This document shows positions 39,181-49,136 of a DNA stretch of 64,000 bases, piece after piece (the first letter of the stretch is position 1; each line of letters starts with the position of its first letter). Origin of the DNA: Oasisia sp. SBJ-2009 (lineage: Eukaryota; Annelida; Polychaeta; Sabellida; Siboglinidae); the NCBI GenBank assembly GCA_964017155.1, contig OZ024854.1:22164869-22228868 (forward strand). Reading direction: 5' to 3'. The notes below the pieces were generated by a model that was given only the letters and a program-made list of their open reading frames with translations, had not been told where the DNA came from and made no database searches. A program made the translations under genes and the position numbers.

Positions 39181-39987
39181 AGAACTTTCAACCAGTGAAG
39201 TTCAACCCAAGTTCAACTGAAGTTCAGTTGAGCTTCAACTATGGAGGATTTGAAAAATTCACATGCAAATGAGCTTGCGTTCAACTGTTGAAGCTCAGTT
39301 GAACTTCAACTATATGCAAATATGAGAGTTGAATGCCAGTTGAACGGCAGTTGAAAATTTCACATGCAAATGAGCTCGCGTTCAACTGTTGAAGCTCAGT
39401 TGAACTTCAACTATATGCAAATATGAGAGTTGAACGCCAGTTGAACGGCAGTTGAAAATGTCACATGCAAATGAGCTTGCATTCAATTGTTGAAGCTCAG
39501 TTGAACTTCAACTGTTGAAGCTCAGTTGAACTTCAACTGTTGAAGTTCAGTTGAGTTTCAACTCGCGTTCAACTCATGTTCAACTAGCGTTCAACTCGCG
39601 TTCAACTCACTAGTCCAGTTCCTTGTGTAATTTCGTTCAATTTTTTTTGGAGATTTGCAAAACTATACATTTTTGGAAAGATTAGGACCTACTGAACCTG
39701 AAAAGTAATGTTTACATTTTTTCTAGACAGTATGGCGGCCATCTTGGATTTTCAAAATGGCGATAATGTTTTGCTCACATTTTGCAATATCTCGGCTTCT
39801 AAGCATCTTAGGCTTTTGATTTTGGTGTCTAAATATACATTTTCAGACACAAGGAATCTAATGAGACAACTTTCAATGCACTACATTTAATGCAAGACAG
39901 AATAAATCACAAAAATTACCAAAATGTACTTCTAGTCTAGTTCACTATGTACAGAATCCAGTGTCCCATTGTTGTTGTTTCAGAGAG

Positions 39988-40141
39988 ACATGGAGTCGAC
40001 CACGAATAAGGTCCCCAAACTTACTGGTGGACGGCCGTGCCAAACCACTGACTATAAACTGTGTGTTGTGTGTCAAAAAGAAGCCGAACCTTTAGTGTTT
40101 CACCCAAGATTAACGTCATACCACAACCTCCTAGAAGCAGT
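39988..40141 (+). pseudogene. Reversed duplicate of the 5' exon of the enclosed gene
   Basis: Encodes MESTTNKVPKLTGGRPCQTT then DYKLCVVCQKEAEPLVFHPR up to about LLEAVKE, the same residues (few substitutions) as the minus-strand start at 42,150. It is cut off at 40,141 where the arm ends. Confidence 0.8.
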
Positions 40142-42151
40142 GAAGGAACATCCACCAGCTGAACTGCTTTCGGATAGATGGCCATGTCATAAGTTATGAC
40201 AGTGATGTACTCTTCTCCAACTGTCAACTCCTTTAACTGATGTGCCTGCTTCATCACTGTTAGCAGAGTTGACCACTCGTGTGCCTCTTCTGGGAGTAGG
40301 GGCAGGGCACCTACCTTGGTCAGCGGCTTGCTTGTTGACACTAAGGAGTTGTAGCCAGCCCAACCTGGAATTTGGCTTGACCTTTCATCCTTCATCCTGG
40401 AAAGAGTTGAGGCCATAACCCATCGAAGTTGTGTAAGTTGATAGCTATCTGCTACACCAGAGTTGTTGATGCTGAACTCCCTCGCCCTCTGCTGCGATGC
40501 AGTTGCTTTTGGATTCTCACACGGTAGCATGGCTGTATGGTATGGAGTCACCAAGAGACTCTTTGACTTTGTGTCACCAATGCGTAGAGAGAGGGGGTGT
40601 GATTAGTTGACCAGGTGCATCAGCCTTCTGGTAGATGGCAGTGACTGTCCCATGTGTTGTACCCTTGCTATCAGCAGTGTCCTCAGCAAAGTCTGTGTTG
40701 TCTGAGGCAAAGAACATAAACGTGCCCTTCTTCAAGAAAGGTGGCACATACAGCCCCTGGCACTGCTTTGTGTTATCCACTACACTACAGCATTGGCAAT
40801 TTCCATGATGAGGGCACGGCTGTAGGACGCACAGTGACCCTGTGCATTGAGGAGATTCACAAGTTTCTTGTTTCTTGTGTCGTGATGGATGGTCAGGGCC
40901 AATCCCAGTACTTGAGGGTTTTCCCTAGCTTGTTGAGACCGGAATCCAGCACCCTCGTCACTCGGTTTGTACGTGACTTGCCTCTTGGATTTGAAATCAA
41001 ACATCAGGTTTTGGCTCAGGGTTAGTGCACCCCTGTCAACAATAGTTGTCCGCACTTCTGTTTGCAGTTTGTCTGCAGGTCCCGCCATTATCCAGCGGAT
41101 CATGGTATATGTGGCTGATTGGTAGAGGTTTTTCATGCTTTCAGTGTCATCGGCAGTTCTGATAGCAGTTTGGAGCCTGTCTGCATCACAGGCCTCTGGA
41201 CAGAACAAGACTTCGCATGTTTCTTTGTCGGACTGATGTTACGTGTGGTAATTCAGAAAGGATTCTGTCTTTCAACCATTGCCTGGTGAAGGCAGGTGAA
41301 TGATTTTCCAGGGCCTCTGTTCCACCCAAATATAGCATGCTGACATATGTGTTCTCGATGTCTTGGATTGAGAGGTATGCTCCATCTCTGGTCTGTGTAT
41401 CTATGATGTTCAGTAGTTCAACGAAGCTGGATCCTTGTGTGGGACTTTGTTTTGTCTTGGGTGCTTGGTTGGTGTCATCCCGCAGAACGTGTAACATGTG
41501 TTTGGTCCAGCAAGCTTTGTGATACTGGATATCCATAGCATGGGCATCACCATCATCAATGCAAGCACTGTATCTAGTTTTCAGTTCTGGATTTGAAGAC
41601 GCTTGCACTGCTTGCTTTAGTGATTGTCCGACATTCCCTGTTCTAACAGTTTCTAAGTTTCTAAGAGTTTCTGGTCATTGTCTGTCTGGCAAAAGAAACA
41701 CATGTCCTTGTTCAAAGGTCGTGTTGATGATCGGGTATATGGTGCAGCTGAGCCAGTCACGTTATTCACATCATCAGCACTTCTTGATCTGCGACCTTTC
41801 ACCCTGGGAGTGTGTGACAAAGTAGACCTGGAGTGTTGCTGTTGGTCTCTTGCACGCTCTCTCTGGATTGTGTTCGTCATCCTAGCAAGTACGATGCCAA
41901 ACAGCATTCTCTCTTTGCAGTGTTTCTGTTGTGCAGTCTTTAAGCCGTTTCTGCACTGGAACACAATCGGTATCATGCAAGCTGGCTCGCTCCTTCACTG
42001 TCTCTAGGAGGTTGTGGTATGACGTTAATCTTGGATGCAACACTAAAGGTTCGGCTTCTTTTTGACACACAACACACAGTTTATAGTCAATGGTTTGGCA
42101 CGGCCGTCCACCAGTAAGTTTGGGGACCTCATTCGTGGTCGACTCCATGTC
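40142..42151 (-). pseudogene. Decayed Cys/His-rich protein of a multi-copy invertebrate family
   Basis: Minus strand. Starts MESTTNEVPKLTGGRPCQTI; C-x2-C (CVVCQKEAEPL) then H/C residues (DTDC, DCTTE, WHRTC); after a frame break a linker (Ser/Arg-rich) and a second C-x2-C (CFFCQTDND), then MDIQYHKACWTKHMLHVL. Downstream: AYLSIQDIENTYVSMLYLGG; LNAQGHCASYSRALIMEIAN; LYVPPFLKKGTFMFFASDNT with DFAEDTADSKGTTHGTVTAI; IPGWAGYNSLVSTSKPLTKV; GALPLLPEEAHEWSTLLTVM and GEEYITVITYDMAIYPKAVQ, where the reversed arm truncates it. The blocks IPGWxGYNSL, LPLLPxxxHEWSTLLTVM and TTHGT are, from memory, conserved across a large family of uncharacterised invertebrate proteins. Four or five frame changes (for example near 40,560, 41,190 and 41,640) make it a pseudogene. 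Function unknown; the setting suggests a mobile-element protein. Confidence 0.6.
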
Positions 42152-42755
42152 TCTCAGAGCCTGAAACAACAACAATGGGACACTGGATTCTAGACAACAA
42201 TGATTTTAATAATACATGTAATCATTAGACTAGACAACAATGATTTTAATAACTAGACTATTTTCAATGCTCGAAAAGTTGGCTAATATTTACCATTTGA
42301 GCCTCATGTTGTTACTTAGAATTTATGTATTTTTTCCAAAATTTCCAAAATAGTGTCATGCATTATATATAGCTCATTATAAGTTGTCACATTAGATTCC
42401 ATGTCTCGAAAATGTATGTTTAGACACCAAAATCAAAAACCTAAGATGCTTAGAAGCCGAGATATTGCAAAATGTTAGCAAAAAATACTCGCCATTTTGA
42501 AATTCCAAGATGGCCGCCCTAGAGTGTTTAGACAAAATTTAAACATTGCTTTTCAGGTTCAGTAGGTTCTAAACTTTCCAAAAATGTATAGTTTTGCAAA
42601 TCTCCCGTTCAACCCGTGTTCAACCTGCATTCAACTCGCATTCAACCCGCGTTCAACCCGCGTTCAACTCGTGTTCAACCCGCGTTCAACTGTTGAATCT
42701 CAGTTGATTTTCAACTGGTGGTGAACTGTGGAATTTCTGTTGGTTTCCATTCGTG

Positions 42756-43798
42756 TAGCTGCATGTGTCGAATGGTGAAGCACGTATCATCTGTAGGAAC
42801 ATAGGCATGCATGCAAGCCATGGCATTCACAAAGCATGACAACAATAAAGATTCCATTATTTTATTTTTCATTTCTTCATTTGTTTGTTAAATGTCCATA
42901 CGCTTAAGAATTCTCCTGGCGTGGTATATTTTCACATTCAGTGAGCGGGTGAAGTCAGTGCTGGACAGATTCAGCCTGGTTGCAGCGAATACTGAAAACG
43001 TAAAGAAACATTTAATACAAACATGCATGCAAGATTGTACAATATTAACATAAGTCAAAATATGCAAATTGGTAGTGATTTAAAAAAAACGTTTGCATGG
43101 GTGTCTGATTGGGTGCACACACGTGCCAGCACTTATTTGTGTGTGTGTGTGTGTGTGTGTGTGTTTGTGTGTGGGTGTGTGTGTGTGTGTGGTGGTGTGT
43201 GGGGTGTATGTGTGTGTGTGGTGGTGTGTGTGGGGGGTGTGTGGTGTGCGTGTGGTGTGCGTGTGATGTGCGCGTGTGGTGTGCACTCGGTGCACGCGCG
43301 CGGTGTGCGCGCGCGGTGTGTGTAAATTCATACTACCAGCATATACAATGAGTGAATATTTCTACATTATTTTTTGGGGACAGATATTATGAATCAATCA
43401 TTATATATATATGTGTTTATGCTTTAAACTCACGATAACCATAAACATTTCAGAAAAATGTAAACATGTGACTCAGAACAAAAACAGATGCCATGTTGGT
43501 TGGTGTCCATCTAGTGAATGGATAGTGTTACATTATAATATTACTGTCCAGTGTGAAACAGAAATATTAAACATGTTCAGTGTGTACATGGATGACATAT
43601 AAGTGTAAATCTCAAAACATTACAAATTGGTTGTCTATGCAGGCACATTAATCACCCACTTAATGTATACTAATGACTTCTATTCTTTCTTCCCAGTGTT
43701 GCTGATTTGAAAAAAACTTACAGGTTTCTGTGCCAAGTATATGTTTAACATTACATATAATATCTATATCAACAAATGCACGTTTGTGTGTGTATGTA

Positions 43799-43890
<92 letters not shown>

Positions 43891-44560
43891 TGGGTGCAAG
43901 CACACATAATGTACATGCAAGCAAATGCACATGTGCACACAAATGCGCATGCACAATAGTTAATCTAATTACTCTGGTGGTCAGTGAATATGTCTGCATT
44001 AATAGTGTTCTGGATTAGATATTATGAATCATTCATTAAAGGTATTTATTTTTAGAATTTGCTATCATTATTGGTATCTGGATTAACATGGATCAAGTAT
44101 AAAGTGAATGAGTTACAAATGCACTAACATATTTGTGTTGTATCAGCTGATATCAATGCTGAAAATGTTATGCCAACTCACATTCATGGGCTCCCATGTT
44201 GCTTCCAATGCAGATGTTCCACCAGCTAGCCAGTTGCCAAGGTCCTAGCGTGTCATAAATCCATCCAGCATCTTCTTCACTACCAGCTTCAGTTCTTTGT
44301 GTTATTTATGTGATACTTTTAGCTCCAATCTTTTCAATGTTGCCTGTGGCCCGTCTACATGACTGCTATACATACTTCTCACTAGCACTCTACCTCACAA
44401 AATGGTTGTGTTTTCAAATTTCCCTATTAAAGACTGTAGGCCAATCTATATATAGAGATCAGTCACATGGGCACATGTGCAAAGGTTGGGTTTCAGAGAT
44501 TATACTGTCTGGCTTAAGTGACCTAAGCAAGGCTCCAAGGGGCAGGCCAGGGACTCAAAT
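42756..44560. other. Spacer with (TG)n microsatellites and weak minus-strand exon candidates
   Basis: (TG)n tracts lie at 43,137-43,325 (with GGTG and GCGC variants) and 43,786-43,893. On the minus strand, 42,991-42,888 looks like a last exon: acceptor TTTTCAG, 33 codons including LNLSSTDFTRSLNVKIYHAR, a stop, and AATAAA near 42,868-42,863. At 44,295-44,182 a stretch reads ELKLVVKKMLDGFMTR, an internal stop, then DLGNWLAGGTSALEATWEPM before a GTGAGT donor. The two do not join in phase, so another exon would be needed. The open quality is suggestive only. Confidence 0.3.
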
Positions 44561-44569
44561 TACAGTCCC

Positions 44570-44640
44570 AGTTTTCAACTTGCGTTCAACTGGGATAATT
44601 TCTCAAAAATGACAGAGCGTTCAACTTGCGTTCAACTCCT
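44570..44640. repeat. Short GTTCAACT cluster
   Basis: TTTCAACTTGCGTTCAACTG occurs twice within 70 bp, the same motif as in the arms of inverted repeat III and in the array at 45.6-46.1 kb. Confidence 0.7.
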
Positions 44641-44684
44641 GCTGATGTTGTTACCAGTAATGACATTCTAGTGTTGCAGTATAT

Positions 44685-45330
44685 TATTCAATTCAATTCA
44701 ATATGATTTATTCAAACAACATTCAATAACAATACAATTTAAGACAATACAAACATGCTATACAGGTAATGTTGTTTGAAAGGAATACACAAGAAGTTAG
44801 AAACTTGTAGTAGTATGTATCCCCGCACACAATATTTGTGGGCACAACCATAATATAAGAAATAATTATTATAATGTAAATATTGCACACATCCTAAATA
44901 CATGACCAGGAAAGAAAACAAAACAACATAAACAGAATTAGTGATACAACCCCTAGTTCATTATTCACATTAATTTCACTTATTCAAAATAAATGGATGT
45001 CGTATTATTGTTTTATGTTAGTTAGATCAACATGCAAGGAATTCCAAAGACTTCTGACATACGTAGGTAGAGACATGGCTGTAACATTCAAGGTGGCACA
45101 GTGCCTTACTAATTGATTTTTGCGACGTGAGATATCTTTTTCACAAAATGCTGTTGTATATTAGCTGGTAACATGCAGTAGTATGCTTTATACATAAACA
45201 TAGCTGTTTTGAATTTCACTAGATCTGGAAATTTTAATATATGCGACCTGTAGAAAAGAGGAATTGTGTGGTCAAGACGACATACACATGTTTACTTGGA
45301 AGTGCTTAAAATAGCCAACTATATTTAATT
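44685..45330 (-). mobile_element. LINE 3' fragment (C-terminus and tail)
   Basis: On the minus strand, YRSHILKFPDLVKFKTAMFM and YKAYYCMLPANIQQHFVKK (about 45,255-45,145) match the C-terminal region of CR1/L2-type ORF2 proteins (LKxxDLxxFKxAxFMYK...LPxNIxxxF). A decayed VRSLWNSLHVDLT follows at about 45,055. The element ends with the low-complexity tail ATTGAATTGAATTGAAT at 44,703-44,687. Heavily truncated and dead. Confidence 0.6.
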
Positions 45331-45619
45331 GTGATGTAATTAATGGGGTGGCTTCCACGAGAGTGACCAAAATGATCTTAGTGACGGTCTCATTGACTCC
45401 TGGTTATTTTACCTACAGTAACAATTCATAATCACTTATAATTACATTTCTGTTATTTCTTACGCAATTACTTGGCAATTTGCTGCACACCGGTACTAAT
45501 GTAATATTATTTTATAATTTTATAATTTGAGGTGTAGGTAATTTGTATGAACATTACTTTATGTATATTTTTATTGGGCCAATAAACACTTCCGATTCCG
45601 ACTTCCGGTTCCGATAATT

Positions 45620-46080
45620 GCTGGTAAAGTCTAAGTCCCCGCTTTCAACTCGCGTTCAACTGCTTGTAAAATCTAAGTGCCCCTTTCAACTCGCGTTCAG
45701 CTGCTTGTAAAATCTAAGTGCCCCTTTCAATTCGCGTTCAACTGCTTGTAAAATCTAAGTGCCCCTTTCAACTCGCGTTCAACTGCTTGTAAAATCTAAG
45801 TGCCCCTTTCAACTCGCGTTCAATTGCTTGTAAAATATAAGTCCCCCTTTCAACTCGCGTTCAACTGCTTGTAAAATCTAAGTCCCCCTTTCAACTCGCG
45901 TTCAACTGCTTGTAAAATCTAAGTCCCCCTTTCAACTCGCGTTGAACTGCTGTTAAAGTCTAAGTGCCCGCGTTCAAGTCGCGTTCAACTGTTGAACGCG
46001 AGTTAAACAGGAGTAGAAAGCATATTTCAACAGTTGAAATTCATCTATTCCTACAGAATCAGTTGAGCTTCAACTGAAAC
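45620..46080. repeat. 41-bp tandem array with GTTCAACT motifs
   Basis: About eight copies of a unit containing AAAATCTAAGTGCCCCTTTC then AACTCGCGTTCAACTGCTTG (45,620-45,965), ending in inverted GTTGAACGCGAGTTAAAC and AGTTGAGCTTCAACTGAAAC near 46,060. The motif matches those at the outer ends of inverted repeat III, so 39.18-46.08 kb may once have been one element. Confidence 0.85.
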
Positions 46081-46421
46081 TGATCTCGGACTGCACTGCA
46101 TATTTGTTAGTGGGTGGGTGAGTAGTTCGTGTTATTGAGGGTTATTTAATAGAATGTTCTTCACTGAAATCATGGACGCTGTATCTGTGGTTAGCTGTCT
46201 TTTGATGAAACAACTCGCCTAATAGTACATGTTTTCATAGGACATTAACATATGTTATTGGCTGTCGGCCTTTGGTGAGGACATCTAAATGCTGAAGGAC
46301 TTCATCTCTTTGCAAGTGTATGTTGTAGGTCTAGTTAGTACTAGTACTGAGGCCCACTAGTACATACGCTACTTATTACAATCAAACTCGTTTTATCACC
46401 TGCATTACATATTATCGTAAC

Positions 46422-46637
46422 TTAAAGGACAAAAAAAGTGAACTGTTTCGTGGCATACACCTAATAGAGTAAATATAAAGTAACAATTTCCACATATACT
46501 CAATTTTTTAACGCCAGCGGTTTACCAGAAAAATATTTTTTAACACCCAGCCATCCCAATACTATGAGCTACCCCATCTTAGACGAAGAATGACGTCACG
46601 ACGGTGAGGCGCTCTCCGCGTAGATTCCGTGCATCAG
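46422..46637. mobile_element. Partial copy of a TTAA-flanked element
   Basis: TTAA then AGGACAAAAAAAGTGAACTG starts a 212-bp stretch that matches 52,479-52,691 in the same orientation (CATACACCTAATAGAG, TTTCCACATATACTCAATTT, CGCCAGCGGTTTACCAG, CTACCCCATCTTAGACGA). It ends abruptly at a CCCAGGCGAAACGAACCATG repeat. No matching right end was found. Confidence 0.65.
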
Positions 46638-46695
46638 CCCAGGCGAAACGAACCATGGTCGACCATGGACTACCATGGTCGACCATGAACTACGG
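46638..46695. repeat. Second copy of the ATGGTCGACCAT palindromic repeat
   Basis: Shares the start CCCAGGCGAAA(C/T)G(A/G)ACCAT and the CCATGGTCGACCATG motif with 6,165-6,590. Confidence 0.75.
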
Positions 46696-47445
46696 ATGTT
46701 GTATTTGCAACTTTGTGACTTGTAGGTATGTTCAGGCACAGGCTTTTTAAGCACTATGTACTAAGGACATATTGTCTCTCTTTTGGTGAAAAAACAAAAA
46801 AACAAACAAACAACAAATCCAAGAATAGTTATTTATCCTTTTAAACATTGTAACTTGTAGTACTGTAGTTAAATTGACTTATTACACATATGTTTTTATT
46901 AAAAGACATCTCAACATCACAAGAACACCGTTAAAACAGCAATTATCACAACGCACGTAGACACGGAGGTTATCGATCAGTGGCATGTTTGAGAATGTGG
47001 TCCACCGTTTCCGGGCGGTCTACCAGTTCGTGCTCCACCTTTTTGTACGTGTGCCTCCTACACCAGACGGAAGCACTGATTACATGGCGGCAATGTAAAA
47101 GAGGTGAGAAATGTATGGCATTCGAATTAAGAAATTTATGGCGATTATTTGAATACAATGTCGAAAGCTAGGTTTATTCATGGTCAGTCCTATTACTTAA
47201 TTAAATCACTGTCAACAACTTCCTCCGTCTCACTCTTTTATGCAATCAATAACATGAATATAACCTATAAAAAGACAATCATGTGAGTGATAACAGGGAT
47301 ATTGTCGCATTTTAGCGAACTGATGTCAATGCTGTTACATGTCATTTATAGTCATTTGTAGTGGTTACTAAAAGGGGCCCCATAGGAGTATTATAAGAAT
47401 AAGATGTCTTGTAACAGTATATTTTCACATACACCTTATTTTTGC

Positions 47446-48055
47446 AGATAATGAGAAAAACGCCAGCCGCTTTTCCGCCAGTGATGAGACGCTGATCCAA
47501 TTAGAAGAGAAGAGTATTTGCAAGCAGAGCAAGCGCGATACACCATGTTGAAAAGACTTAAAAACGAAAACAAATGTCTGACCAATCAGACAGAGGTTAG
47601 GCTCGCACACAAAGAGAAGAAGAGGAGAGAGAAGTACAGGAAATTATACCAGCCTGCCACCAAATGTTGGGAAGAAAAACGTATTTAGAAAGCTGAATCA
47701 CCTCGAACAAAACTACATTTTTTCTATTATGACCGACGTCTACCCACTGGAGATGGGATCCCGCATGGGTTCAACTCCTGTAGTGCCCAGAAGGGCAACA
47801 CAGTAGGACAATCACTGATCGGGAAATACTGCGTCGTCCGGTATGACATATCTGGGCACAATCGAAGATCGCGATGTACAAATGCGCTCTAACAAGGCAG
47901 ACCGTAACACGTTTTACTGGTGCACAATAGTATCAGATATCTCTTTGTACTCTTATCAAGATGTAAATTCTTTAACAGACGAGCTGTCCAAGGTTGGGTC
48001 TCACCACGTACAGATCGACGCCACCACGTGGGATGTCATTATGCAGCATGTATGA
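47446..48055 (+). pseudogene. Decayed coiled-coil/barrel protein fragment, transposon-associated family
   Basis: Pieces in different frames on the plus strand: NEKNASRFSASDETLIQLEE; then EEYLQAEQARYTMLKRLKNE with LAHKEKKRREKYRKLYQPA (a strong basic coiled coil); then IGKYCVVRYD, one frame over TYLGTIEDRDVQMRSNKADR and NTFYWCTIVSDISLYSYQDV ending WDVIMQHV and stop. The last part has the pattern VRYDxxxYLGxIxxxDVxV...FYWxxxxDxxxYxxxDV, seen at the C-terminus of several multi-copy, probably transposon-derived animal proteins and similar in style to the C-terminus of the gene at 22.1 kb. An acceptor-like TTTTTGCAG precedes 47,446. No known function. Confidence 0.4.
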
Positions 48056-48059
48056 GACA

Positions 48060-48745
48060 ATGCGATGCAAGTGGTTGGAGTGTTGTACTGCTTTGTTGTG
48101 TTTGGAATGTGTATATTGTGCATTTTATTTGGCGTATAAATATTACTTTACTTTTTTGTACATATGCTAACCTAACAAATGCAAAATGTCATTTCTGTTA
48201 TATGTTAATATTATGTGTCAATGCTGTTACACTACAGGAAATCTGTTTTTTGTCTCTCAGTTTCATATCCTGTATATGATCAGACTCGTAAAAACTTCCA
48301 AGAATTATACTATTTTTTATTTTTACATATATAATTGTGCGATTGTGGATTGCTTCATTATCGATACATTCTCTATCTATCCATCACCAGAGTTATGTTA
48401 CGCAGTATTCTCGACTTGTGTGTATTTACTCACAAATACACATCCACCCACCAGAAAATGTCGCGTAATTTACAAATAATAGAAGTACGAATTTGGTGCT
48501 GGAATTTCAATTAATTTGCTTTGATTGACGTAGCATTATTGAAGAAGAAAACTGTCTTTTGTCCCATAACAGAACTGACATAATTACTTTGGCATATCAT
48601 ATTTATTGCATTATCACATATTGGGTTTTGACCGATCCACATATCACATTTTCATGGAGAAATATCTAGAAGACAATAATAACATTAACGTGAACTTCAC
48701 AAATTAATTATTATTTTCATCTCCTGAAATGTACCAACATTCTGT
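48060..48745. other. Nothing recognised
   Basis: AT-rich sequence between a decayed gene and a LINE remnant. Confidence 0.4.
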
Positions 48746-49071
48746 AATTACCCTTAGTTTTAGGACCAAGAAGTTGTTTGGAAACGGATGATCTAGGGGC
48801 AATAAACATAACAGAGAAGTGCAGCACGTTGGAGTTTAGATAAGTCTTTTTTAGCAAAGTTATTTAGAAATGAGTACAATAGTCCAGTCGACTATTAATC
48901 AAAGCAACTGATGTTGTTTTAGCAGACAATAAAGTTAAATGACGCCGAATTCGACAGAAATCACATATATGATAGAAACATGATTTTCAAGCTTGTGAAA
49001 TGTACTGATGAAAACCTAAATTACTGTCAAGGGCAACACCTAAATTCTGAACAGTATCTGATGGCGATGTA

Positions 49072-49136
49072 TCGTTATTATATTTTAACAGGAACGTAGT
49101 CAACAATCTTATTTCGTTGCTGTTTTGTCCAATCGT
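49072..49136. repeat. 65-bp target-site duplication, left copy
   Basis: This 65-bp stretch, starting TCGTTATTATATTTTAACAG and ending TTTTGTCCAATCGT, recurs at 51,241-51,305 with three mismatches by eye. The copies bracket the LINE at 49,137-51,240 exactly. Confidence 0.9.

Larger units (their letters stand above)
39180..42755 (-). mobile_element. Inverted repeat III enclosing a decayed gene (candidate foldback transposon)
   Basis: Left arm about 39,180-40,141 and right arm about 41,992-42,755 are reverse complements: TTTGCAAAACTATACATTTT (39,655) against AAAATGTATAGTTTTGCAAA (42,581), TATGGCGGCCATCTTGG (39,731) against CCAAGATGGCCGCC (42,506), and GACATGGAGTCGACCACGAA (39,988) against TTCGTGGTCGACTCCATGTC (42,133). 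The outer parts of both arms are dense in GTTCAACT/AGTTGAAC motifs. The right arm holds the genuine 5' end of the enclosed minus-strand gene; the left arm holds a reversed copy of that 5' end, fused directly to the truncated 3' end of the gene near 40,141. The structure may be a foldback-type element or an inverted duplication of one end of a larger element. No target duplication was identified. Confidence 0.7.

Noticed and set aside
46970..47158. Minus-strand frame with HVISASVWCRRHTYKKVEHE
   Set aside because: Looks weakly protein-like but has no splice context, homologue or neighbour that I recognise.
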